Shown: positions 47,636 to 55,419 of the stretch, one piece after another
Position numbering within the stretch: position 1 is the first letter of the stretch
How the letters are laid out: each line of letters opens with the position of its first letter
Assembly (NCBI RefSeq): GCF_007748175.1
Contig: NZ_CP037422.1
Location: 6,030,334-6,094,333 of the forward strand
Source of the DNA: Gimesia aquarii
GTDB taxonomy: Bacteria > Planctomycetota > Planctomycetia > Planctomycetales > Planctomycetaceae
DNA length: 64,000 nt
Direction: 5' to 3'
Translations under genes and position numbers: made by a program
Notes under the pieces: model-generated
The model's database searches: none
The model's input: the letters and a program-made list of their open reading frames with translations, nothing else
Told to the model about the DNA's origin: nothing

Positions 47636-50200
47636 TTATTGTGCTTGTTTATCACACCCACTTTGCTTCTCTTTTAATTGTTCATAATTTTTAATCACAA
47701 TCTTCGTATCCGGATGCTCTGGACCAAAGGTTAATTTTAAAATGTTGATCGTCTGTAGATAATTTTGAGCGGCCTCATCATAGCGTCCCTGGTCCATGAA
47801 AAGGTTAGCTAAATTGTTTATTGTTACGGCAAAGTGCGGATGTGTGATGCCTAATACAGTTTGATAAATATCTTTTGCTTGAAGATAAAGTTCTTCGGCA
47901 TCTGAAAAACGCCCCTGACTTTTATAATAAACAGCAAGGTCATTCAGGGACAAAGCAAAGTCTGGATGTCTTTCCCCCAAGGCTGTTCGGCGTATTTCCA
48001 TTGCCTGGAGAAAGAATTGTTCGGCCTCAGCATAACGTTTTTGGCTTATATATACTCTGGCTAAATTATGGAGTGAAGCCGCAAAGTAATGATGGTTTTC
48101 ACCTAACACCGAACGATAAATATCTATTGCTTGGAGATAAAGTTCTTCAGCATCTACACACCTCTTTTGGCAAAAATAAAGATAAGCTAGATCGTGGATG
48201 GATTGGGCATAGGATGTATGATTCTCCCCAAAAACAGAACGGCGAATTTTTATTGCTTGGAGAAGAAGTGGTTTGGCATCTGTGAAACGTCCCTGAATCA
48301 TATAAGTACTAGCGAGGTCATTGAGAGAAGTACCGAATAATGGATGGTCTTCTTCTAATACAGAATGACAGATTTCTAATGCTTGGAGAAAGAGTGAATT
48401 AGCTTCCAAATATTCACCAATATCACATAAAAAACGACCGTATTTACATAACAACTCTCCACTGTATTCTGTTTCAATTTTTAATTGTTCGATATAACCA
48501 GTTGCTACTAAACATTGTAATGTGAAACGACGACAAGTTGACCAATTACTAAAATCAGGATGGGGATAAATTGCATTCATGGCATTCACAACTCGAACTA
48601 TCCACTTCTGCTCCTCATTCTCAGAACGTACTTCTGCTTTCATGACTTCCTGTACAAGACGGTGAATGCTGAATTCTTCTTCTCCAGGAGCCAAGTTAAT
48701 CAGCGAATAATTTGCGAGTGGTTGGAGCAGTTCAACAACTGCCAACATGGGATCCTCAAATTGCCTTATGAACTTGTGGATAGAGTCACCTAAGAAACTG
48801 GCGCCTTCAGCAATCAATTCATGCGGTATAGCATCGGGAGCAAGAAAAGCGCTAAAACGAAGTAAATCAGCAGTTGCTTCTGATTGTTGTCTGATTGCTT
48901 CGAAATTCATCGACCATGTTGTTTGAACCGATTTCGGATACTCTCCCAAAACTGGTTTCTGCTTTGCCAACAGATCAAGTTTTGAACGTTGATAGTTCTC
49001 CAAATATCTCTTAAAAGTAAGGGACGATTCATGTATATAAGCTCCGGCTTGCTCCAGAGCCAAAGGTAGCCCATCTAACTCTTTTGCTAATTGCTCAGCG
49101 AAATCCTTTTCTGAATCTTCCAATTCTCTGGCAATTCTTTCAATCAGAAAATCCGTTGCTTCATTGAGAGGTAGTTTTTCAACTTCAATCGGTTTTAGGA
49201 TTCCCAGTGAGTCAAAAGTATGAGCCCTAGATGTAAGAATAATATGCCCCTGAGGTTGTGGGGGTAAAAACGACTTTAATAGTTTTGGATCATCCGCATT
49301 ATCAAAAATTAGTAACCAATTAGGATTCTGCTCCATCCACTGCTGAAAAGCATAGATAGCAGTCTGCGGTTGCGAGTCATCAAAGGGAACGCGCAGCTTT
49401 TGGCATAATTCGACGTAGCTGTTTACGATTTGCAGCTTTGGCTCAGTTTCTTCGGCTATAGACCCCTCGTCGCTTTTAGAAAACTTGTTTGACAACTGAA
49501 CCCAGAATACATGCTCGTATTCATATTGATATAGGTAGGCGTATTTAACGGCGAGCTGTGTTTTCCCAATTCCACCCAATCCACGAATAGCTTGTGTTAA
49601 AGCTGCTTTTTTTCCAGAGATCAGTCGTTCTCGAAGCTTTTGAAGTTCCTCATCCCGACCCGTAAAAAGAGGATTCTCACGAAACGGGACATCAAAGACT
49701 TTTAATAGCTCGTTTTTCGCTACAGAACTTGATGATAAATCTTGATCTGATATTTTCTTGTCTACGTTTTTAAGAAATTTTAGAACTTCAATAAGTTTTG
49801 AGATTGCTGTTTGAATCGTGCAGTTTTCTGAAATAATTAAACTATGTTTTAGCCGAAGGCCATAAGGAATTTCATTACTTTCTCTGCATTCATCATCTAA
49901 ATAAATAGGGATTATCCTGTGGCCATTTGGATTTTTCCGAGCATAAGCAATTGCCGCTGCTATTTCTTCGCGTTGATAATAGGCAGCTCCTGTCTTAGAC
50001 GAGATTAGGACAACAGTAATCAGTGATTGCTTCTGCGCTTTGGATAAAGCTATATCCCAATCATCACCAAGAATCAATGATTTAGAATCAAGGAAGACCT
50101 GGGAATGGTTTTGAAGTCCATCATAAAATTGTTTTGCTATTTCTTTGTCACTTCCAGCATGAGCAATAAAAAAATCCCATTTTATCATTTGGTGAGACAT
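47636..50200 (-). CDS. TIR-NB-ARC-TPR protein (STAND NTPase, candidate immune sensor)
   Basis: About 854 residues from the ATG at 50200 (a TTG at 50224 is also possible). TIR domain (about 5-135): WDFFIAHAGSDKEIAKQFYDGL, and a Glu pair in AYYQREEIAAA where NAD-cleaving TIRs have their catalytic Glu. NB-ARC: Walker A GLGGIGKTQLA near 210, Walker B WLLIFDNADD, sensor IILTSR, GLPLALEQAGAYI. C-terminal: about six 42-residue kinesin-light-chain-type TPRs. The layout is that of bacterial NLR-like defence proteins: the TPRs sense, the NTPase oligomerises, and the TIR cleaves NAD. AT-rich compared with its left neighbours. Confidence 0.9.
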   Translation of the reverse strand: MSHQMIKWDFFIAHAGSDKEIAKQFYDGLQNHSQVFLDSKSLILGDDWDIALSKAQKQSLITVVLISSKTGAAYYQREEIAAAIAYARKNPNGHRIIPIYLDDECRESNEIPYGLRLKHSLIISENCTIQTAISKLIEVLKFLKNVDKKISDQDLSSSSVAKNELLKVFDVPFRENPLFTGRDEELQKLRERLISGKKAALTQAIRGLGGIGKTQLAVKYAYLYQYEYEHVFWVQLSNKFSKSDEGSIAEETEPKLQIVNSYVELCQKLRVPFDDSQPQTAIYAFQQWMEQNPNWLLIFDNADDPKLLKSFLPPQPQGHIILTSRAHTFDSLGILKPIEVEKLPLNEATDFLIERIARELEDSEKDFAEQLAKELDGLPLALEQAGAYIHESSLTFKRYLENYQRSKLDLLAKQKPVLGEYPKSVQTTWSMNFEAIRQQSEATADLLRFSAFLAPDAIPHELIAEGASFLGDSIHKFIRQFEDPMLAVVELLQPLANYSLINLAPGEEEFSIHRLVQEVMKAEVRSENEEQKWIVRVVNAMNAIYPHPDFSNWSTCRRFTLQCLVATGYIEQLKIETEYSGELLCKYGRFLCDIGEYLEANSLFLQALEICHSVLEEDHPLFGTSLNDLASTYMIQGRFTDAKPLLLQAIKIRRSVFGENHTSYAQSIHDLAYLYFCQKRCVDAEELYLQAIDIYRSVLGENHHYFAASLHNLARVYISQKRYAEAEQFFLQAMEIRRTALGERHPDFALSLNDLAVYYKSQGRFSDAEELYLQAKDIYQTVLGITHPHFAVTINNLANLFMDQGRYDEAAQNYLQTINILKLTFGPEHPDTKIVIKNYEQLKEKQSGCDKQAQ

Positions 50201-50417
50201 CAGCCCATTTCTTTCGATTGACAATCAATAACAATACTACCAGAACATGAACTTAACTACACATTGTAGTATTCTGGCCTGGGAAGATCACGATGTCAAA
50301 TTGAGCGTTCGAGATTCTCCAGCCTAATAACTATTATACTAAATGAGATTTTTCAGGAACCATATTCATTTTTGAAAATTTATGTTTGCTACACGAAGAA
50401 GTTTCAGAAAGGTAATT

Positions 50418-50657
50418 TCAGACGAATAATAGAGTTAAAACCAAACTGATTATGGCACCAACAATTCCACCAAGTACATATTCTCGTGCTTTGGATTTCC
50501 ATTTCTGTGAATATTCTTGAGCTTCTTTCAGATCATTAACTTGATCTTCGAGACTGTTGATATTTTTCTTTATTGATTCGACGGATTCAGGAACTTCCAG
50601 TAGCATTTCTTTTTTTTGGTATCGCTCCATCATCACTTCATCATATAGTCGACTCAT
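50418..50657 (-). CDS. Small coiled-coil protein with C-terminal membrane helix
   Basis: 79 residues. A charged coiled coil (VPESVESIKKNINSLEDQVNDLKEAQEYSQKWKSKAREY) is followed by one membrane helix (VLGGIVGAIISLVLTLLFV) at the very C-terminus, a tail-anchored layout. It lies upstream of the TIR-NB-ARC gene on the same strand, with about 220 nt between. No family is known. It could be an anchor or accessory of the TIR protein, which is inference from position, or an unrelated small gene. Confidence 0.6.
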   Translation of the reverse strand: MSRLYDEVMMERYQKKEMLLEVPESVESIKKNINSLEDQVNDLKEAQEYSQKWKSKAREYVLGGIVGAIISLVLTLLFV

Positions 50658-50838
50658 CGATTTTACTCCTGAATGTACCTAGTATCATACTGCTTATACG
50701 CACCTCTAAATGTTAAGAAATCTTCTACTTGATTAGAACGAAGTTATCAGAAAAAAGATCATTTAGAGCAATGATTATTTACGAGAAATTACCAGTTACT
50801 TAATTAAGATGTCAAAGTTTCCAGGAACCGATTTCAGT

Positions 50839-51366
50839 TCAAGCCCTCCCGTTTGATGCAGCTTCAATGTCACTTGCTTGTAAAACACTGATTAAGGAAA
50901 TGCCGGCTTTCTGCAAATTTTCTGCTCCGCCGGTTTGTCTGTCGATGACACAGATTGCAGTGTCTACGTCGATTCCGCTTGCCCTCATCATGTTTGCTGC
51001 GTCAATAATCGCACCGCCGCTCGATACAACGTCCTCGACCAGGACAATCCGCTTCCCGGCCAGGTCCGCGCCCTCGGCGAACTTGCACGTGCCATACTCC
51101 TTGGGTGCTTTGCGAATAAATGCCGCAGGAAGTTGAGTGAAGTGACTGAGCATTGTGACGACGGGGATTCCTCCCATTTCCAATCCACACAACACCTCCG
51201 TCTTTGCTGGTACCAGTGGTAACATCGCTTTGGCAACGTCAGCCAACAGAAGTGGATCGGACTCAAATCGATACTTATCAAAATACAGATTGCTTTTCTT
51301 GCCACTCCGCAGAGTGAAATCCCCATGAATTTCAGCGGCTTCCTTGATCCGTAAGGCGAGGTTCAA
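50839..51366 (-). CDS. pyrE: Orotate phosphoribosyltransferase (short form)
   Basis: 175 residues. The PRPP loop VLVEDVVSSGGA (Glu111-Asp112) and the OPRT features LRSGKKSNLYFDKYRFESDP and GLEMGGIPVVTMLS are present. It is shorter than the usual ~210 residues, like archaeal forms. It makes OMP from orotate and PRPP in pyrimidine synthesis; a related PRTase with another base cannot be excluded. Its start lies 33 nt after the M24 gene, suggesting one transcript. Confidence 0.87.
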   Translation of the reverse strand: MNLALRIKEAAEIHGDFTLRSGKKSNLYFDKYRFESDPLLLADVAKAMLPLVPAKTEVLCGLEMGGIPVVTMLSHFTQLPAAFIRKAPKEYGTCKFAEGADLAGKRIVLVEDVVSSGGAIIDAANMMRASGIDVDTAICVIDRQTGGAENLQKAGISLISVLQASDIEAASNGRA

Positions 51367-51399
51367 AATTTTCTCCCATATTTGTAGTCTTTAAAAGTG

Positions 51400-52095
51400 T
51401 TAGAGTTCTGTAGGATTACCAGCATCGTTGAAGTAGTAAATGTTTTCATGCTTGAATCCCCATCGACTGTCGATCTTCCGAATATGTGGTTCAAACGTAA
51501 AACCTGGCACAGTCCCAAGAGCGCGACGATTACCTTCCTCAACGAACTCACGATCGTCCAGTGTCTTTGCGATGCTATGTCCAACGTTACCAAGGAAGTC
51601 CAGATTTTCAAATCCCCCCGAAGTGATCTGCTGATTCGCAAATTCATATAAATCGCCAAACGTTGTTTGTGGCGTTACAAAACTTCGAACCTGAAGGTGT
51701 AGCTCCTTAACAAATGTAATCCCGCGCTGAAACTCAACGTCAACTGGAGTACAGACAACGCGGCCATTTTCGACGACAAAAGACCGCGCACAATCTCCCC
51801 AAAACGATTCTTTGCACGGGCTCAGATCAACTGTGACAAGGTTTATTTCACCTACTGGCTCCGTATCAGGTTTGTAGTCACGACCGGAGATGGATAAGCA
51901 ACTTCGTGAGCCCAACAGAACAAGTGCGGGACAAGCATAATACCACGTCTGTAAAAATCTGAGCTGCGCAAGTCGTTCGGTCGCGAATGTCGCGATACTC
52001 CGTTCTGTGGATGTCGGTGAAATGAAGTCCGAAATCTCGGAGAGAACCTGTTTGGCGGCTTGCTGGACAGCCACATACTGAGAAGACGGAATCAC
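51400..52095 (-). CDS. M24 family metallopeptidase-like protein
   Basis: 231 residues with the pita-bread fold of methionine/Xaa-Pro aminopeptidases: VTVDLSPCKESFWGDCARSF (two Asp ligands), NVGHSI (His), FTFEPHI (Glu), and HENIYYF (Glu). All five metal ligands appear present. It lacks the N-terminal domain of Xaa-Pro peptidases. It shares a transcript with the OPRT gene; the link between the two activities is not obvious. Confidence 0.82.
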   Translation of the reverse strand: MIPSSQYVAVQQAAKQVLSEISDFISPTSTERSIATFATERLAQLRFLQTWYYACPALVLLGSRSCLSISGRDYKPDTEPVGEINLVTVDLSPCKESFWGDCARSFVVENGRVVCTPVDVEFQRGITFVKELHLQVRSFVTPQTTFGDLYEFANQQITSGGFENLDFLGNVGHSIAKTLDDREFVEEGNRRALGTVPGFTFEPHIRKIDSRWGFKHENIYYFNDAGNPTEL

Positions 52096-52230
52096 GAGTT
52101 ATGGTCTCCTACCGACACTGACTGATTATGTGGTTCAACAGACCCCACCGCTACAATGGTACTCATCACATAAGTACATGCTCCCATTCTAAAAAACAAG
52201 TCTGGTTGTCATTATGGGAGCGAAAAGGGG

Positions 52231-52463
52231 ATTTTGTACTACCACGAAAAACACGAAAGGCACGAAACTTTTGTAAAACCAGTCTGAAGACTCTGTTTGT
52301 GTTCTGTTCGAATAAAAAAGGCTCCTTTGAAAAACAAAAAACACAATATCATCTATGTACTATGCTGTAGTGACACCTGCCGGATTTTCATCTGTGGTGA
52401 GTTGGGTGATATCGGGTAAACCCTTTCCTGCAGGTTTTTATTACCGGGTGCCATTGTCGGCTT
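52231..52463. repeat. Repeat copy 1 (CACGAAA-type block and TGTCGG block)
   Basis: About 233 bp. Its left part (52231-52308) matches 52984-53061 at 74 of 78 bases and contains CACGAAA three times at 9-base spacing. Its right part (52372-52463) matches 53124-53214 with more divergence. The spacing between the two parts is nearly the same in both copies (63 and 62 bases). It lies between the M24 gene and a small Zn-ribbon ORF. Confidence 0.85.
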
Positions 52464-52488
52464 GTTATTTAGTCCGGGCATATGATCA

Positions 52489-52878
52489 TTAATCATTCTC
52501 TAATAATTTAAGTTTCATACTATGATCGCGTAGAACCTGATGCTTGGCGCGGCATTCCGGGCAAGCGACAATCGTTCCAATTGGTGGATTGCCCCAGTGA
52601 GGCATACCGTTCCAACCGCGGCCGTGCTTTGATCCTCCGCCTCTTAAGCCGCCTGAACAACGCGTTTTATAAACCCATCCCTGTTCTTGGCAAATCAAGC
52701 AACAATGTGACAGATAAGTTTTGATAAACCATTCAGCAGAGTCACGTTTTGAAAACGACTTTTTGAACTTCAGTCCTTTTTTCTTACTGACGAATAGTTT
52801 GAACGAGCCATTTTCTTCCCGAATTTCATAAAGCATGGCGGTCTCACTTTCACCAACGTTGAGAAGGTGCCTTCCCAT
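52489..52878 (-). CDS. Small Zn-ribbon-like hypothetical protein
   Basis: 129 residues. The C-terminal half has two CxxC pairs (CLICQ and CPEC) that could form a zinc ribbon, with a Gly/Arg-rich loop between (SGGLRGGGSKHGRG). The N-terminal half is basic and beta-rich (LYEIREENGSFKLFVSKKKGLKFKKSF). No family is recognised. ATG at 52878 has AGG upstream; ATG at 52836 is an alternative. It is bounded by two copies of the same repeat, so it may be cargo of a mobile unit. Confidence 0.55.
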   Translation of the reverse strand: MGRHLLNVGESETAMLYEIREENGSFKLFVSKKKGLKFKKSFSKRDSAEWFIKTYLSHCCLICQEQGWVYKTRCSGGLRGGGSKHGRGWNGMPHWGNPPIGTIVACPECRAKHQVLRDHSMKLKLLEND

Positions 52879-52983
52879 TGACCTGTGCGGCTATGCCCCG
52901 CGACGTTTTTTTCACAGTTATTACAGCACAACACGTGGTTCTTATCAATGTCGGGTGGCAGATAGGGAATTCACTTCAACAAG

Positions 52984-53214
52984 ATTTTGTACTACCACGA
53001 AAAACACGAAAGGCACGAAATTTTTGTAAAACATGTCTGAAGTCTCTGTTTGTGTTCTGTTTCAGTAACAGTGATTTCTGCTGAGAACCAAAACCTAGTA
53101 ATCTTTATCTACTCTGCTCGTATGACACGTGCCAGATCTTCATCTGTGGTGTGTTGGGTGATATCGGGTAAACTCTTTCCGACGTGATTTTATTAGCGGG
53201 TGGCACTGTCGGCT
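52984..53214. repeat. Repeat copy 2 (direct repeat of 52231-52463)
   Basis: The second, direct-orientation copy, on the other side of the Zn-ribbon ORF. It ends in a perfect palindrome half (GGCACTGTCGG), which copy 1 has in decayed form. No transposase is encoded between the copies. Confidence 0.85.
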
Positions 53215-53226
53215 CGTCCGACAGTG
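53204..53226. repeat. Palindrome CACTGTCGG/CCGACAGTG
   Basis: A perfect 9-bp inverted repeat with a 5-base spacer, at the edge of repeat copy 2. It has the same arms as the longer palindrome at 53417-53443. REP-like. Confidence 0.8.
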
Positions 53227-53416
53227 AAAAGCAGGGGCAATCAGTCTCAATGCCAAATGAGTTTGGCTGAGATGCTTAGAATTTAACAGAGATCAAATGT
53301 TTTGTTTCAGCAATGATTGTTTCCTTGATTGAACTGACCCTTGGTTCCAATGTCATTTTTAACAAAAGCGAAGTAGTACTATGTGTATGATTTTATGGTT
53401 TGTCTGTTCTATACCA

Positions 53417-53443
53417 GGCACTGTCGGGCCAGCCGACAGTGCC
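53417..53443. repeat. Palindrome GGCACTGTCGG/CCGACAGTGCC
   Basis: A perfect 11-bp inverted repeat with the spacer GCCAG. With the palindrome at 53204 it suggests a dispersed REP-like family. No gene is supported in the surrounding 52879-53987, about 1.1 kb of repeat-rich sequence. Confidence 0.8.
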
Positions 53444-53987
53444 ACGCAGAGGATAAATTATTACGAGCAGAAGCCTGTTGTTTCAATGTTGTCGATTATG
53501 GTGAAGGGCGTGTGATGGTCAAGCTGGAGTTATGCGCCTTAATGTCTCGGGATTGGTACAGAGCGAGAAGACTTATGCGCCTTAGTGTCTCGAATGTTGT
53601 CATTCTTGGTCGAAAATCAGGTGCACAGGCTGCACTCGTTTTGGGGACGCATTTCACAGACTCTACTATTGTAGCGTTTTTGATAGTGATCAACAGGAAC
53701 TACGTTGCTTTATGCACTCACAGAATTTTCTCACTCGCGCGCGCGAGCCACTTAAGCAAGCAGTTTCGTCAGAGTCACGACGGTGTCAAGTTGAAAATCA
53801 ATACTGAAAATCGGGAACCAGATTCCCCTCTTTTCAGGTTGTGATTTGACATTCTGTGCTAGGATTTTTGATGTCTCTCTGGTACTGTGAACGATGAGGG
53901 AGAGGCTTACTATTGTAAGCGTCATGACAGCAGAAGGAGCGTGCCAAATCGTTTCCATTTTGAGTTACTTGAAGAAGGGGGAGTACC

Positions 53988-55049
53988 ATGTTTCGTTGCT
54001 GTACCATTCTTGCCGGTTTTGTGTTCGCGTTCGCTGCTCTGAATGAGAGCGAGACTGCTCAGGCCCAATCGATTCAAGTTCGTTTCTCGCCGAGTTCAAA
54101 AAATTCCAGCGTCAAGCTCCTTGAACTCGTGTACTACATTCGTACCGACAAAATCACCAGCACTGCCAGGAGCGAACAACTCGCTAAGGAAGCCAAACGA
54201 TATGGCGGTATCCTGGATACGAACCAATGCAAACGCAAACAGGGGCCGGCAACCGAGCAGGACTGTGTCGGTTTTGTCACTGAACGTCTATTTTGGGGCG
54301 GCAACCTCTCTTCGCGAAATCGTGTTGCGGAATTGCGCGGTCCGGGAGCGAACAATTTTTATCTTAAATTTATGCCGCGATTTTGTGAGAAAATTAACGG
54401 TGAATCTGCACGAAAGAAAGGCGATATTGTCGCCTGCATACAGCACTACCCAAACGGCACACAGAAATGTATGCATGTGGCAATTGTGACCGACAACGGT
54501 AAAATCTTGACAAAGGATGGTGATGAAAGTGTGTTTCTTGTAACGGGCGGGAACAAATCTCTCAACGTGCCCTTCAAAGATCACAGCTTTGAGTACTGGC
54601 GATTGAAGGAAAAACTGCGTGCGGAAATGTTGTACGATTTCTCATTCGGAAAGAAGAAAGCAGAAAATACGACATCGTTTTTGGTCGGTTGGGAACCCGT
54701 CGACAGCCAAACTGTTCAGGGACGGTTTTATCTTCCAAAAGAGTTTATTCAGGTATTAGGCAAGAATGCTGATTTGGGCGTACTCTCATTCATCGCAAAA
54801 CAAAAAAACGATACTTTTGTGGTCAACGACAATCATTTTACTAAGCAAATTCAACAGGTTGGCGATGCTCTCAACAAAGCAACCAATAATAAGAACTCAA
54901 AAGACAAAGTAGTCATTGATCATGTTTCATTTACACTCCGTGGATCGAGAATCAAATGGAATATTGAAGGTGTCTCCAAAACGACGACCACGACTTTCAA
55001 GGATGGTGAAAAAAAGTGCGTTCCAGCAAGAATCCTTTTACTGCTGTAG
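53988..55049 (+). CDS. Secreted NlpC/P60-like protein
   Basis: 353 residues. A signal peptide (MFRCCTILAGFVFAFAALNESETAQA) leads into a domain with QDCVGFVTERLFWGG (candidate nucleophile Cys), KKGDIVACIQHYPNGTQKCMHVAIV (His), and GKILTKDG, the order of Cys and His in NlpC/P60 and CHAP peptidases. Residues after ~215 form an unassigned domain. It may cut peptidoglycan-type or other peptide bonds outside the cytoplasm. AAGGGGGA precedes the ATG. The last codons (ARILLLL) follow an A7 run and look unlike a normal end, so a frameshift is possible. Confidence 0.6.
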   Translation: MFRCCTILAGFVFAFAALNESETAQAQSIQVRFSPSSKNSSVKLLELVYYIRTDKITSTARSEQLAKEAKRYGGILDTNQCKRKQGPATEQDCVGFVTERLFWGGNLSSRNRVAELRGPGANNFYLKFMPRFCEKINGESARKKGDIVACIQHYPNGTQKCMHVAIVTDNGKILTKDGDESVFLVTGGNKSLNVPFKDHSFEYWRLKEKLRAEMLYDFSFGKKKAENTTSFLVGWEPVDSQTVQGRFYLPKEFIQVLGKNADLGVLSFIAKQKNDTFVVNDNHFTKQIQQVGDALNKATNNKNSKDKVVIDHVSFTLRGSRIKWNIEGVSKTTTTTFKDGEKKCVPARILLLL

Positions 55050-55065
55050 CCACCCCTCACGAGAA

Positions 55066-55380
55066 ATGAGTCAAACAAGTGAAGCAACAAAAGGTGATCG
55101 AATGGCGGCAGAGGACTTAATTGGAATGGTTGACACAACGTACGAATATTTCGGAGCACTCGGCGACTGGCATCAGGATCCTGACGGCGTTGATGCGGTC
55201 CATGAAGTGCGAGACCGGATGGTGCGTGATTTAGAAATGTTCGAAGGCGATCCGTCAAAGTCTGAGGTAGCTGAGCTCTGTCGCGAATGGCGGGCATTGC
55301 GGATCGAGTTAAGAGGGGAAGCAACTTATCCGCCGGACATGTTTATCGAAAGTGTCTGCCAGGTGATCGAGATTTCGTAG
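55066..55380 (+). CDS. Small acidic hypothetical protein
   Basis: 105 residues from the ATG at 55066, or 93 from the ATG at 55102, which has AAGGTGA upstream. It is helical and acidic (YEYFGALGDWHQDPDGVDAVHEVRDRMVRDLEMFEGDPSKSEVAELCREWRALRIEL). No motif. It starts 17 nt after the NlpC/P60-like gene and is probably translated with it. Function unknown; an immunity or chaperone role for the secreted enzyme is only a guess. Confidence 0.55.
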   Translation: MSQTSEATKGDRMAAEDLIGMVDTTYEYFGALGDWHQDPDGVDAVHEVRDRMVRDLEMFEGDPSKSEVAELCREWRALRIELRGEATYPPDMFIESVCQVIEIS

Positions 55381-55419
55381 TCGGTGTTGAAAAGAAAACC
55401 GATACTCAGAAACTTGATA

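Noticed and set aside
52231-53443. CRISPR array
   Set aside because: The repeats are two long diverged blocks and a few palindromes; there are no regularly spaced short repeats with unique spacers and no cas genes.
53383-53844. 153-codon plus-strand frame in the repeat-rich region
   Set aside because: It runs through the palindrome at 53417 and short repeats, its protein is not recognisable, and it has no ribosome site.
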